Shown: positions 22,732 through 31,642, numbered from the stretch's first letter. The stretch: DNA of 64,000 nucleotides from an uncultured Lachnospiraceae bacterium (GCA_902801585.1 CADCIU010000004.1:1-64000), one strand, 5' to 3'. The notes: a model not told the origin generated them from the sequence alone. A program made the numbers and translations.

Positions 22732-24963
22732 ATGAATATGCAAAGATTGTTTAAAAAAGGAACTGCCGCTGTGCTGATCGCAGTGATGCTCACTGTACTC
22801 AGCGGCTGTCATATGACCGGCGGACCATCCGATTCAGGGAAGGGTGATACCTCTTCGGCTGCCGGGACTGCCTCTGAGGCGGCGGCTGCAGCGGGAACGG
22901 AGCAGGCGGGAAATGAAGAGAACGGTGGAGGAGAGAACGGCGGACAGGGCTCTGCGGACGATGATGAAAAGCCCGGTACGGGCATCAAGCAGCTGGACTA
23001 TGCCTCATGGATCGATTCCGATGTGCAGAATTTCGTCAGACAGGTCGACGGGGCAGCTCTGGAGGACGACTTCCATCTTCACATCAACAGAGACTGGATC
23101 CTGAACACTCAGATCCCTGACGGATATTCCAGTTTTGACCCGATCACTGCAAGGGCTATGGAGGTCGATGCGCAGCTGTCGGATATTCTGAAGAACCCTG
23201 AGAAAGAGACACAGCCGGAGCTGATCCATGATCAGGAACTGATCCAGAAGTATTACACTATGTGGCTTGACTGGGATTCCAGGAACAAGCTCGGCGTTTC
23301 GCCGTTGAAAGAGAGGCTGGAGCCTCTCATGAAGGTAGAGACGCTGGAGGATCTGACCGAGTATCTGAAAAGGCCTGAGACCGCGATCTCGGCGACGGAA
23401 CTGCTCCAGTGCGACACGAGCATGGATTGGAACAACGCGGACTACTATGCGGTCTATGTTCTTCCTGTCGATCTGATCTTCGGCGATTCCATGTATTACG
23501 GGATGATGGATGAATCGGATGCAATGGCAGAGCCTTATTATGACAAAGTGATCCGCCATATCCTGGTAGAACTGGGCTATTCCGACGATGAGGCGACTTC
23601 GATTCTCAAGGGATGTTTTGCCTTTGAGAAGGATATTTCCGAATATATCATGACAACAAAGGAGTCAAGTGCCAGAGACGCGGTGGCCAAACAGAACAAT
23701 CCCCGCACAATGGAACAGCTCGAAGCAGAGGCCGGTGACTTTCCGATCCGCGATATGCTGGCGGCATATGGCGCTGACGGTTCCGACAGCTATATTTTGA
23801 CAGAACCGGAATGGCTGGCTGCCATGGATGTCCTCTATGATGAAGACTATGTGGAGAATCTCAAAGACTATCTGATCTGCTATACAGCTCAGGACTATGC
23901 GACTCTTTTAGACAGAGAGTGCTATGACATTTATTATGAAGTGATCAACGGCATCAGCGGCGCTGTGGGCACGAAATCCGATGAGAAAGCGGCAGCGGAT
24001 GCCGTGGATCAGTTCCTGCCGCACCAGCTCGGCCGCATGTATGCCGATAAGTATGTAACGGATGAGACCAAAGAAGAGATCACCCGGATCACCAAAGAGA
24101 TCATGCAGGAGTACCGTGTGATGCTGTCTGAGGAAACTTTCCTCTCAGAAGAGACGAGAAAAGAAGCGATCAACAAGCTGGATCATCTGCAGCTTAGGAT
24201 CGCGAAGCCGGACAAATGGGAGGACGACAGCAAGCTGAACTTCAGAGGGACCGAGGAAGGCGGAAATCTGTTGTCGGCCCAGGATGAGGTCGGCGCTTTC
24301 TGGGTCGAGAGGCTTCGCTCTCAGGTCAACCAGAAAGTGGACCGCGAATATTGGACCTCAAGAGTTCAGCAGGTCAACGCATTTTACGATCCCTCTCAGA
24401 ATGCGATCACGCTCTGCGGAGGCATTCTCGGTGGAGAACTGTATAATCCGGATATGACCAGGGAAGAACTGTTTGCCAATGTGGGAGACACGATCGCGCA
24501 CGAGATCTCACATGCATTTGACACGACGGGATGCCAGTTCGACGAGAAGGGAAATTTCAGGAATTGGTGGACAGAGGATGACGCGAAGGCTTTTGCCGAG
24601 AGGGCAGATAAGCTGGCGGCCTATTACGACAATATAGAGCCATTCCAGGACACCTTCTGTGTCGGCTCGCAGATCGAAGGGGAGGCCATCGCCGATCTGG
24701 TCGCTGTCAAAATACTGCTCAGGATCGCCGCGGATGACAAGTCCTTTAATTACGATGAGTTCTTCAGAGACTATTCCAGAAGCTGGAGAACGATCACGAC
24801 GGCGCAGAGTGAATACTATATTCTCCTGCAGGATACGCATCCGCTCCCTTATCTGAGAGTGAACGCGGTCGTGCAGCAGTTTCAGGAGTTTTATGATACC
24901 TACAATATTCAGAAGGGGGACGGAATGTATCTGCCTCCGGATATGAGACTGGAAGTCTGGTAA
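22732..24963 (+). CDS. M13-family (neprilysin/PepO-like) metallopeptidase lipoprotein
   Basis: Zinc endopeptidase of 743 residues, anchored outside the cell by an N-terminal lipoprotein signal (lipobox VLSGC, Cys about 25) and a Gly/Glu-rich linker to residue about 80. The catalytic domain has ...NVGDTIAHEISHAFD (HExxH zinc site near residue 590) and GEAIADLVAVK (third ligand Glu and family ExxAD). Bacterial PepO proteins lack the mammalian signal-anchor, and many cut small peptides. Full length, with a terminator downstream. Confidence 0.93.
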   Translation: MNMQRLFKKGTAAVLIAVMLTVLSGCHMTGGPSDSGKGDTSSAAGTASEAAAAAGTEQAGNEENGGGENGGQGSADDDEKPGTGIKQLDYASWIDSDVQNFVRQVDGAALEDDFHLHINRDWILNTQIPDGYSSFDPITARAMEVDAQLSDILKNPEKETQPELIHDQELIQKYYTMWLDWDSRNKLGVSPLKERLEPLMKVETLEDLTEYLKRPETAISATELLQCDTSMDWNNADYYAVYVLPVDLIFGDSMYYGMMDESDAMAEPYYDKVIRHILVELGYSDDEATSILKGCFAFEKDISEYIMTTKESSARDAVAKQNNPRTMEQLEAEAGDFPIRDMLAAYGADGSDSYILTEPEWLAAMDVLYDEDYVENLKDYLICYTAQDYATLLDRECYDIYYEVINGISGAVGTKSDEKAAADAVDQFLPHQLGRMYADKYVTDETKEEITRITKEIMQEYRVMLSEETFLSEETRKEAINKLDHLQLRIAKPDKWEDDSKLNFRGTEEGGNLLSAQDEVGAFWVERLRSQVNQKVDREYWTSRVQQVNAFYDPSQNAITLCGGILGGELYNPDMTREELFANVGDTIAHEISHAFDTTGCQFDEKGNFRNWWTEDDAKAFAERADKLAAYYDNIEPFQDTFCVGSQIEGEAIADLVAVKILLRIAADDKSFNYDEFFRDYSRSWRTITTAQSEYYILLQDTHPLPYLRVNAVVQQFQEFYDTYNIQKGDGMYLPPDMRLEVW

Positions 24964-25038
24964 GATATAAGCCGATAAGCCGGGTAGAATATAGGGTGCA
25001 CAGCAAGGCAAAAGAATATCGGATGCAGGTCCGGGGGG

Positions 25039-25080
25039 CCGGCACAGGGAATACTGTTTTCCTGTGCCGGTATTTTTTTT
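25039..25080 (+). terminator. Terminator after the M13 peptidase gene
   Basis: Stem CCGGCACAGG / CCTGTGCCGG, then TATTTTTTTT. Confidence 0.93.
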
Positions 25081-25101
25081 GCGAAATTTACAAAATATAT
25101 A

Positions 25102-25130
25102 TTGACTATCTGTTATATTAGTGGTATAAC
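25102..25130 (+). promoter_or_regulatory. Strong promoter for hsp20
   Basis: TTGACT (25102-25107), a 17-base spacer, and TATAAC (25125-25130) preceded by TGG, an extended -10. The predicted 5' leader is about 115 nt. I see no CIRCE operator (TTAGCACTC-N9-GAGTGCTAA). Confidence 0.7.
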
Positions 25131-25252
25131 AATTATCAGAAAGAGAACAAAGCAAACAAATACAACAGGCTCGATGGATCCGGGTGATGCAGCGACCTGA
25201 TCAGCGTTCTCTGAACGAATATAAATAAGAATAATCATAGGAGGTATCAATT

Positions 25253-25699
25253 ATGTTTACACCTGCACTTTTTACAAGAAATAATAACTTCTGGAGAGAT
25301 CCCTTTGAGGAGTTTGGCAATATGTTCCCCGTTTTGTTCGATGACGGCGGACTGGAGAGATCCTTCGCCGGATTCAACACCGATGTGATGGAGAAAGACG
25401 GAAACTATGTGCTTCAGGCCGAGCTCCCCGGCTTCAACAAGGAAGATATCCATGTTGATCTGAAGAACAACATTCTCTCCATCAGCGCTTCCCACAACGA
25501 GGAGAAGAAGGAAGAGGATAAGAACGCCAAGTATATCCGCAGAGAGAGACACAGCGCTTCTTACAGCAGAAGCTTCAGAGTTGCCAATGTGCTTCCGGAA
25601 GACATCAGTGCTTCCTACAACAACGGCATCCTGGAGGTGACATTCCCCAAGAGGGAGGCACTGCCTGAGAAGGAAGCACAGAAGATCGAGATCAAGTGA
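25253..25699 (+). CDS. Hsp20 small heat-shock protein
   Basis: ATP-independent chaperone of 148 residues that holds unfolding proteins. The N-terminal arm (to about 40) is followed by the alpha-crystallin domain: GFNTDVMEKDGNYVLQAELPGF, RRERHSASYSRSFRV, then the A-x-x-x-NGILEVTFPK end. AGGAGGT precedes the ATG by about 8 bases. It stands alone behind a strong promoter. Confidence 0.96.
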   Translation: MFTPALFTRNNNFWRDPFEEFGNMFPVLFDDGGLERSFAGFNTDVMEKDGNYVLQAELPGFNKEDIHVDLKNNILSISASHNEEKKEEDKNAKYIRRERHSASYSRSFRVANVLPEDISASYNNGILEVTFPKREALPEKEAQKIEIK

Positions 25700-25708
25700 T
25701 TGCAATAA

Positions 25709-25896
25709 GGAGACAGGGGACGGTTCTCTGTCTCCTTTCCAATTGTTGAACAGCCTGATATATCCCCGGCGGAGAGCATAAATAATGCGCTCACAACGAG
25801 GAGCGCATTATTAAAACGTGAGCCTCCGACGGGGATATATCAGGCTATTTAATGTGTCGATTTGAAAAAGGAGACAGAGAACCGTCCCCTGTCTCC
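25709..25896. repeat. Nested palindromic repeat element (MITE/REP-like)
   Basis: About 188 bp with three nested inverted repeats. The outer arms are 25709-25736 and 25870-25896 (GGAGACAGGGGACGGTTCTC and its complement). The middle arms are 25752-25768 and 25830-25846 (AGCCTGATATATCCCCG and complement). The inner arms are 25782-25792 and 25801-25811 (ATAATGCGCTC / GAGCGCATTAT). It has no coding capacity. The whole folds into one long hairpin, as expected of a non-autonomous element mobilised by a REP-type or other transposase in trans. Confidence 0.8.
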
Positions 25897-26003
25897 CCTT
25901 GACACCTCTCCAAAATCCATTACACTGTATCTCAGACCGGACAAGGGCTCCGGCAAAAACACGCCGGGCGCCTGAAAAGAGCGCCCGCGCATGGAGGTAA
26001 GTT

Positions 26004-26600
26004 ATGTCAAGGATTGTATTAGCGTCCGCATCGCCCAGAAGGAGTGAACTTCTCAGGCAGGCGGGCATGGATTTTATCGTCATTCCGTCCAAAGGGGAGG
26101 AGATCGTAACAAGTACGCACCCCTCTGAAGTAGTGGAAGAGCTGTCGCTGCAAAAGGCGCAGGAAGTCGCAGAGAGAATCAGGAGCGGACAGGAACAGAT
26201 TCGGGATTTTGATGTGGTGATCGCAGCGGATACAGTCGTTGCAGCCGACCACAGAATACTGGGCAAACCGGCGGACCGGGAGGATGCCCGCAGAATGATC
26301 ACGATGCTTCAGGGAAATGTTCATCAGGTGTACACAGGAGTGACACTCATAGTCAACGGAAGGGACGGAGAGGTCCGCACCAGGACGTTCCATGAGTGCA
26401 CGGACGTGGATGTGTGCGAGATGACGGAAGATGAGATCGAGTCCTATATATCGATGAAAGAACCTTATGACAAGGCGGGGGCTTATGGGATCCAGGGGAG
26501 CTTCGGCATCTATATCCGCGCGATCCGCGGATGCTATTACAACGTCGTCGGCCTGCCGATCGCCCGCCTCTATCACGAACTGAAAAAACTCACTTCGTGA
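26004..26600 (+). CDS. maf: Maf-family nucleoside triphosphate pyrophosphatase
   Basis: House-cleaning enzyme of 198 residues that hydrolyses non-canonical or excess NTPs (dTTP/UTP in the YhdE branch) to the monophosphates. Family motifs: ASASPRRSELLRQAG at the N-terminus, then AADTVVAADHRILGKPADREDARRML-type sequence, and KEPYDKAGAYGIQGSFG. Here there is a two-residue extension around GRDGEVRTRTFHE. ATGGAGGTAAG precedes the ATG. The gene is convergent with the leftward ttcA/pyr group, and its last codons overlap their terminator. Confidence 0.94.
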   Translation: MSRIVLASASPRRSELLRQAGMDFIVIPSKGEEIVTSTHPSEVVEELSLQKAQEVAERIRSGQEQIRDFDVVIAADTVVAADHRILGKPADREDARRMITMLQGNVHQVYTGVTLIVNGRDGEVRTRTFHECTDVDVCEMTEDEIESYISMKEPYDKAGAYGIQGSFGIYIRAIRGCYYNVVGLPIARLYHELKKLTS

Positions 26601-26632
26601 CGCGGGTTATGTCCCGTGACACGAAATGAGTT
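26583..26632 (-). terminator. Terminator of the leftward pyrBI-ttcA-like group, overlapping the end of maf
   Basis: Read on the - strand, a long stem (AACTCATTTCGTG..ACGGG with CCCG..CACGAAGTGAGTT) is followed by TTTTTT. The 3' arm and T run lie inside the last six codons of maf on the other strand. Confidence 0.8.
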
Positions 26633-26683
26633 CGTAAATGCACCCTGAGGTCACCCAGATAAGATCACAGAGATCACATCAGA

Positions 26684-27553
26684 TCAGTAATCCTCCAGAA
26701 AAGAGTGCTTTTCTCCGTGGATCTTGTATCCGAGAACTTTGTTCAGGACAACGTTCTCCGTGCTCCTGAAAAGGTTCTTTTCCACCTGGGGATTGGTCTT
26801 TTTGAGTTCGGCGATCAGTCTTTTGGTCTCGAGCCGCTTGGAACTGATGCTGCCGTGCTGTGCTCCGACAGCATTTTCTTCCGTAAATCGGCAGGCGCAC
26901 TGAAGGAATCGCAGATGATTAAAGTCTCTCCAGGCTTCGACGTGCTGCTCACGGATCAGGTACATGGGCCGGATCAGCTCCATTCCCTCGAAATTTGTAC
27001 TCCTGAGTTTGGGCATCATCGCCTGGTACTGTCCGGAGTACAGCATTCCCATGAGGATCGTCTCGATGACGTCATCATAATGATGGCCGAGCGCGATCTT
27101 GTTGCAGCCCAGTTCTTTGGCCTGTCTGTAGAGATATCCCCTTCGCATTCTCGCACAGAGATAGCAGGGGGATTTTTCTATATTGTAGACAGACCCGAAG
27201 ATGGGGGTGTCGAAGATCGTGACCGGAATCCCAAGGATCCTGCAGTTTTCTTCGATGAGCTGCCGGTTCGCGGGAAGATAACCGGGATCCATGCAGATGA
27301 ATGAGAGAGAAAAGGGAAACTTGTTGTGCCGCTTGATTTCCTGAAAGAGCTTGGCCATCAGCATGGAATCCTTTCCGCCGGAAATACAGACGGCGATGTG
27401 ATCTCCCTCTTCGATCAAAGAATACTGTACGACCGCCTTTTCGAACCTGCCTTCCAGATCGTGCTTAAACTTTTTTCGAATGCTCTTTTCAATATCTTCT
27501 CTGCTGCAGGGCATAAGGTCTCCGTACAGCGAAGGCATTTCTGCTTTTGACAT
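26684..27553 (-). CDS. TtcA-like tRNA thiolation ATPase
   Basis: PP-loop ATP pyrophosphatase of 289 residues. The N-terminal extension (about 45 residues) precedes CISGGKDSML (PP-loop near 57-63). CYLCARMRRGYLY carries the CxxC pair and LQCACRFTEE another cysteine, the pattern that binds the [4Fe-4S] cluster in TtcA, which puts 2-thiocytidine into tRNA position 32. It is the last gene of the leftward group, 13 bases from pyrI. Close homologues in Firmicutes are not proven to act on C32, so the exact substrate is inferred. Confidence 0.85.
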   Translation of the reverse strand: MSKAEMPSLYGDLMPCSREDIEKSIRKKFKHDLEGRFEKAVVQYSLIEEGDHIAVCISGGKDSMLMAKLFQEIKRHNKFPFSLSFICMDPGYLPANRQLIEENCRILGIPVTIFDTPIFGSVYNIEKSPCYLCARMRRGYLYRQAKELGCNKIALGHHYDDVIETILMGMLYSGQYQAMMPKLRSTNFEGMELIRPMYLIREQHVEAWRDFNHLRFLQCACRFTEENAVGAQHGSISSKRLETKRLIAELKKTNPQVEKNLFRSTENVVLNKVLGYKIHGEKHSFLEDY

Positions 27554-27566
27554 ATCTTACCTCAGA

Positions 27567-28016
27567 TCAGCGGAACCATTTCTCCCGCTCTCCCTCCGAA
27601 TACTTCTCCTCACAGTATCTGCAGCGATAGATCTTCCTCCTGGGATCGGCGAGGAAGAAGATGTGGGGCAGCTCCTGCTCGATGGAGGAGATGCAGCGGG
27701 GATTGTGACATTTGAGCACGCCCTTGATCTCCTTGGGCATGGTCATTCTTTTTTTCTCGACGATGACGCCGCCCTTGATCACATTGACGGTGATCTCAGG
27801 GTCTATGAATGCGACGGCATCCAGATTCAGTGCGTCGGGATCGCATTCCACTTTCAGGATATCCTTGCGGCCGAGTTCGTTGCTCCGCGCATTCTTGATG
27901 ATGGCCACCTGATAGTCCTCTCTGTCGAGATGGAGATAGTGATAGATCAGCATGGCTTTGCCGGCTTCGATGTGGTCAAGGACGATTCCCTCTTCGATTT
28001 TTCCTACATTTAACAT
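27567..28016 (-). CDS. pyrI: Aspartate carbamoyltransferase regulatory chain
   Basis: Regulatory subunit (149 residues) that binds CTP/ATP and adjusts the catalytic chain. It has an N-terminal allosteric domain (MLNVGKIEEGIVLDHIEAGKA start) and a C-terminal zinc domain with CHNPRC ... CRYC, four cysteines in CX4C...CX2C arrangement. It lies 46 bases downstream of pyrB, as in other organisms with dodecameric ATCase. Confidence 0.95.
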   Translation of the reverse strand: MLNVGKIEEGIVLDHIEAGKAMLIYHYLHLDREDYQVAIIKNARSNELGRKDILKVECDPDALNLDAVAFIDPEITVNVIKGGVIVEKKRMTMPKEIKGVLKCHNPRCISSIEQELPHIFFLADPRRKIYRCRYCEEKYSEGEREKWFR

Positions 28017-28062
28017 ATGATTCCTCCTGTTGTCAGGTAAAGGGGCTTTATCTCAGCGCCTT

Positions 28063-28977
28063 TTATACATGGATATCCAAGAGTGTCAGGATCAGCGCCA
28101 TACGCACGTAGACGCCGTACTGTACCTGCTTGAAGTAGGCCGCACGGGGATCCTTGTCGATCTCGACGGAGATCTCATTGACGCGCGGAAGAGGATGCAG
28201 GACGTACATGTCGTTTTTGGCACGGCGCATCAGCTTTTTGTTCAAAACATAGAAGTCTTTGAGTCTGATGTAATCCTCTTCGTTGAAGAAGCGCTCGCGC
28301 TGCACGCGTGTCATGTAGAGAAGGTCCAGTTTCGTGATGACGTCTTCCAGCTTTATGCACTCCTCATACGTGTAGCCCTTTTCTTCCAGAAGATCCGTGA
28401 TATAGTCCGGAACGCGAAGCTCGGGGGGAGAGATGAAGACAAAGTGGATGTCTTCGTAGCGGGCCAGAGTCTTGACGAGCGAGTGCACGGTCCTGCCGAA
28501 TTTGAGGTCGCCGCAGATCCCGATCGTAAAGTGGTTGAGGCGTCCCTTGAGCTGGCGGATCGTCATCATGTCCAGAAGCGTCTGTGTGGGGTGCTCATGT
28601 CCGCCGTCACCTGCATTGATGACAGGAATTCCGGAGAACTGGGCAGCCACCGTGGCGGCTCCTTCTTTGTTGTGCCGGATCGCTGCAATATCGGCAAAGC
28701 AGGACACGACGCGGATCGTATCCGCGACGCTCTCCCCTTTGGCGGCGGAAGACTGGGCCGCGCCCGCAAACCCGAGCGCTTTTCCGCCCAGATTCATCAT
28801 TGCCGCCTCAAAGCTCAGTCTTGTTCTGGTGCTGGGCTCATAGAACAGCGTGGCGATCTTTTTGCCGTCACATGCGTGTGCATACTTTTCGGGGTTCTTC
28901 TCGATATCCGCTGCCAGATCAAAAAGCTGGTCCAGCTCCGTTGTGGTGAAATCCAATGGCGTAAGGCAGTGTCTCAT
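28063..28977 (-). CDS. pyrB: Aspartate carbamoyltransferase catalytic chain
   Basis: Joins carbamoyl phosphate and aspartate, the first committed step of pyrimidine synthesis. The 304-residue chain shows the carbamoyl phosphate site [29 protein letters not shown] and HPLPRVNEI. It is followed by pyrI, so a regulated C6R6 enzyme is expected. No PyrR-type attenuator was recognised upstream; the spacer contains short tandem repeats instead. Confidence 0.97.
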   Translation of the reverse strand: MRHCLTPLDFTTTELDQLFDLAADIEKNPEKYAHACDGKKIATLFYEPSTRTRLSFEAAMMNLGGKALGFAGAAQSSAAKGESVADTIRVVSCFADIAAIRHNKEGAATVAAQFSGIPVINAGDGGHEHPTQTLLDMMTIRQLKGRLNHFTIGICGDLKFGRTVHSLVKTLARYEDIHFVFISPPELRVPDYITDLLEEKGYTYEECIKLEDVITKLDLLYMTRVQRERFFNEEDYIRLKDFYVLNKKLMRRAKNDMYVLHPLPRVNEISVEIDKDPRAAYFKQVQYGVYVRMALILTLLDIHV

Positions 28978-29069
28978 AGGTTATCCTTTCTCGGCTGTCT
29001 GTTATGGCTATACCGGTACGGTCATTTGGTTGTTGTCATTCTGTCATGCTTATCTCATTGCAGTCATGC

Positions 29070-29115
29070 TGCTATAGTTACTCTGCTATAGTTATTCTGC
29101 CTTAATTATTCTGTC
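29070..29115. repeat. Tandem repeat upstream of pyrB
   Basis: Two adjacent 14-bp near-identical units (TGCTATAGTTACTC, TGCTATAGTTATTC) followed by a decayed third, within the 172-bp spacer between pyrB and the next gene. No promoter for pyrB could be assigned with confidence in this spacer. Confidence 0.7.
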
Positions 29116-29149
29116 TGTGGGTTCTGTTGCTGTCAGGCAGATCAGACTG

Positions 29150-29656
29150 TCAGGTCATTACTTCGAAAGCGATCTCATTGCTTGCGAGGTATCTCTCTAC
29201 GGTCTCATCCCAGATCCGATCGGCATTCTTGTCCATCGTGAAGCTTTTCAGCGAGATCGCGGAGACCAGTGTGGCTTCGGATCCGTCATAGCGCACATTG
29301 AGTGCCATGCCCCCTACGCTTTCTGTCAGGTTGGGGTATCCTGCCCCTTTCAGCAGGCTCTCCACCGTCTCGGGACGCGCCTGAAGGATTATGGAGAGGG
29401 AGGCCGGCGCTTTTTTGCCCCGGATCAGTTCCCGGAGGCGGCTCCGCACTTCGGACCAGGAAACGAGGGGATAGGGATGGACCGCAGGATCTTCCCACTC
29501 CTCGTCGGTATAAAACTTCTTGTTGATCCTGCCGTCCAGATGCCAGGTGACCTGCATACTAAGAGAAGCCTCTTCCAGCAAAAAGGAATCAAATGATCTG
29601 CCGGACAGAAGCTTCGTCATGAAATTTCCTGTTTCAGTGATCTTATATGCCCTCAT
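29150..29656 (-). CDS. DUF5721-like protein of unknown function
   Basis: A 168-residue soluble protein without signal peptide or TM. The N-terminus (MRAYKITETGNFMTKLLSGRSFDSFLLEEA) and a central WHLDGRINKKFYT segment match what I recall of DUF5721, a Clostridial family with no known role. The rest has a mixed alpha/beta pattern and no catalytic motif I can name. AGAGGAAG lies before the ATG. It lies between pyrB and a DUF1294 gene on the same strand. Confidence 0.65.
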   Translation of the reverse strand: MRAYKITETGNFMTKLLSGRSFDSFLLEEASLSMQVTWHLDGRINKKFYTDEEWEDPAVHPYPLVSWSEVRSRLRELIRGKKAPASLSIILQARPETVESLLKGAGYPNLTESVGGMALNVRYDGSEATLVSAISLKSFTMDKNADRIWDETVERYLASNEIAFEVMT

Positions 29657-29691
29657 ATCTTCCTCTTGTGATGTTCAAAATAGTGAGCCTG

Positions 29692-29985
29692 TTACAGGAA
29701 AACGATCTTGGATGTGCCTATGTGCAGGGCGAGCCACGCTCCGATCTGAAGGATCAGGATCAGCGGCAGGCCGTAGCGGAACTTGATCTTGCGCTTCTTG
29801 TGGCGGAAGATGATCATTCCCGCGATGCAGCCGACAGATCCGCCCAGAACGGCAATAATAAGGAGCACGGACTCCGGAATGCGGAATCGGCGCTCCATAG
29901 CACGGATCTTATCGATGACCATTGCGGAAAGGCCGATGAGATTCATGACAAGATAATACAGTATGAGCATTGTCCTTGTGTTCAT
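29692..29985 (-). CDS. DUF1294 small membrane protein
   Basis: A 97-residue protein with an N-terminal TM (ILYYLVMNLIGLSAMVID), the DUF1294 core K..AMERRFRIPESVLLIIAVLGGSVGCIAGMIIFRHKKRKIKFRYG, and two further TMs. The function is unknown; some relatives carry a cold-shock domain, absent here. AAAGGAG is 8 bases before the ATG. It is the first gene after its own promoter in the leftward group. Confidence 0.85.
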   Translation of the reverse strand: MNTRTMLILYYLVMNLIGLSAMVIDKIRAMERRFRIPESVLLIIAVLGGSVGCIAGMIIFRHKKRKIKFRYGLPLILILQIGAWLALHIGTSKIVFL

Positions 29986-30018
29986 GAAAATCTCCTTTCC
30001 TCAAAATTCCTGTGGTCT

Positions 30019-30047
30019 ATTGTATAAGGTTCGGGCGGGACATGCAA
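30019..30047 (-). promoter_or_regulatory. Promoter of the leftward DUF1294 / pyrBI group
   Basis: On the - strand, TTGCAT (30047-30042), a 17-base spacer and TACAAT (30024-30019), about 35 bases before the DUF1294 start codon. Confidence 0.6.
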
Positions 30048-30095
30048 GGGAAAAATGAGGGACGCCAAAAACACAGCCCCTTTCATAGTAAGATA

Positions 30096-30133
30096 AAAAA
30101 ACCGGACTCCATGATGATCAGAGAGTCCGGTTA
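30096..30133 (-). terminator. Terminator of argG
   Basis: Read on the - strand, CCGGACTC / GAGTCCGG with a 13-base loop followed by TTTTTT. Confidence 0.88.
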
Positions 30134-30150
30134 TTGTTATATATCGAGTA

Positions 30151-30186
30151 GAAAAGGTGTCAGAAGAACCGTCCCCTTGACATTTT
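30151..30186. repeat. Solo fragment related to the 25.7-kb palindromic element
   Basis: Contains AGAACCGTCCCCTTGACA flanked by TGTCAG, matching the outer arm and edge of the element at 25709-25910 (AGAACCGTCCCCT and CCCCTTGACAC). It abuts the argG stop codon. Confidence 0.55.
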
Positions 30187-31411
30187 ACAGCTCTCCGGCC
30201 TCCTGCATCTTCATGGCGCGTACCTTCTCGGGCAGGCCGAAGAGATTGATGAATCCTTCCGCATCGTGGTGGTTGTAGAGCTCACCGGTCGTGAAGGAAG
30301 CCAGGCTCTCGTTGTAGAGGCTGTAAGGGGAAGTGGTGCCGGCCTTGATGATATTGCCCTTGTAGAGGCCGAATTTCACCTCGCCGGTGACATACTTCTG
30401 CGTGGACTCGATGAAGGCCTGCTCCGCCTCCCGAAGAGGAGAGAACCACTTGCCTTCGTAAACGAGGCTCGCGAACTTGTGGCCGATCTCGTCCTTGACT
30501 TCATAAGTCTTGCGATCGAGGACCAGCTCCTCGAGCTGCTGGTGCGCTTCCATGAGGATGGTTCCGCCGGGGGTCTCATAGACGCCGCGGGACTTCATGC
30601 CGACGACACGGTTCTCGACGATATCGATGATGCCGATGCCGTTCTCGCCGCCGAGCTTGTTGAGCTTGCGGATGATGTCAGCGACTTTCATTGCCTCGCC
30701 GTTGATGGTCTTGGGAACGCCCTGCTCGAAAGTCATGGTCACATAGGTGATCTCATCGGGAGCCTGCATGGGGGTCTTGCTCAGGACCAGAACGTGGTCG
30801 TAGTTGGGCATAAGGGAAGGATCCTCAAGTTCAAGGCCTTCATGGCTGATGTGCCAGAGGTTGCGGTCACGGCTGTAGCTGCTGTCAGCGGAGAAGGGAA
30901 GATCGATGCCGTGCTGCTTGCAGTATTCGATCTCGGATTCGCGGGAATCCATGTTCCACTTGTCGCTGCGCCATGCGGCGATGATGCGAAGATCGGGAGC
31001 CAGTGCTTTGATGCCCAGTTCAAAACGGATCTGGTCATTTCCTTTGCCGGTCGCGCCGTGGCAGATCGTGGTGGCGCCTTCCTTGCGGGCGATCTCGACC
31101 AGCTTCTTGGCGATCAGAGGGCGGGCCATGGATGTGCCGAGAAGATATTTGTTCTCATATACGGCGTGAGCCTGTACGCAGGGGACAATGTACTCCTCGG
31201 CGAACTCATCATTTACATCCAGAATATAGAGTTTGGAAGCGCCGCAATATTTTGCACGTTCCTCGAGATGATCGAGTTCCTCCTCCTGGCCGCAGTCGAT
31301 GCAGACGCAGACCACGTCGAAATCATAGTTCTCTTTGAGCCAGGGGATGATGGTTGTGGTATCAAGGCCGCCGCTGTAGGCAAGGATTACTTTTTCTTTC
31401 TGATTGGACAT
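30185..31411 (-). CDS. argG: Argininosuccinate synthase
   Basis: Condenses citrulline and aspartate with ATP to argininosuccinate. Its 408 residues are full length, with the N-type PP-loop AYSGGLDTT near residue 10, and GATGKGNDQIRFE and SADSSYSRDRNLWH-type motifs. GGAGGAACC lies 5 bases before the ATG. It is transcribed away from the GNAT-argJBD operon across a shared regulatory region. No argH follows: a terminator closes the unit, so argininosuccinate lyase must be elsewhere. Confidence 0.97.
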   Translation of the reverse strand: MSNQKEKVILAYSGGLDTTTIIPWLKENYDFDVVCVCIDCGQEEELDHLEERAKYCGASKLYILDVNDEFAEEYIVPCVQAHAVYENKYLLGTSMARPLIAKKLVEIARKEGATTICHGATGKGNDQIRFELGIKALAPDLRIIAAWRSDKWNMDSRESEIEYCKQHGIDLPFSADSSYSRDRNLWHISHEGLELEDPSLMPNYDHVLVLSKTPMQAPDEITYVTMTFEQGVPKTINGEAMKVADIIRKLNKLGGENGIGIIDIVENRVVGMKSRGVYETPGGTILMEAHQQLEELVLDRKTYEVKDEIGHKFASLVYEGKWFSPLREAEQAFIESTQKYVTGEVKFGLYKGNIIKAGTTSPYSLYNESLASFTTGELYNHHDAEGFINLFGLPEKVRAMKMQEAGEL

Positions 31412-31524
31412 TTGTGGTTCCTCCGTATTCTATGATGATTGTTTCCGGGTCTGTCCCCGGAATCCGAACAGACCGGACCGTTTTTTCCTGTCTGCGCACA
31501 CTCATTTTATGCTTACAATTGAGT

Positions 31525-31553
31525 ACTATACATCAGCGGCGATGGAATTGCAA
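31525..31553 (-). promoter_or_regulatory. argG: argG promoter
   Basis: On the - strand, TTGCAA (31553-31548), a 17-base spacer and TATAGT (31530-31525). An ARG-box-like half site lies just upstream of the -35. The leader is about 110 nt. Confidence 0.65.
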
Positions 31554-31561
31554 TAGGAATT

Positions 31562-31642
31562 ATGAATATAAATGAATTTTAATTAGAAAATATGCATTGC
31601 AAACCGAATAAAATGAATATATAATGCATAAAAGATGCATAA
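31562..31642. promoter_or_regulatory. ARG-box-like sites between divergent arginine operons
   Basis: Three imperfect matches to the ArgR/AhrC box (TGAAT-N4-ATTCA type): TGAATATAAATGAAT at 31563-31577, TGAATATATAATGCA at 31614-31628, and TGCATAAAAGATGCA at 31626-31640, which overlaps the second by three bases. They lie between the argG promoter and the start of the GNAT-argJBD operon, so one ArgR-type repressor could control both sides. Confidence 0.5.

Noticed and set aside
30266..31435. 389-codon + strand frame opposite argG
   Set aside because: Antisense shadow rich in Asp/Leu/Val; argG is intact on the - strand.
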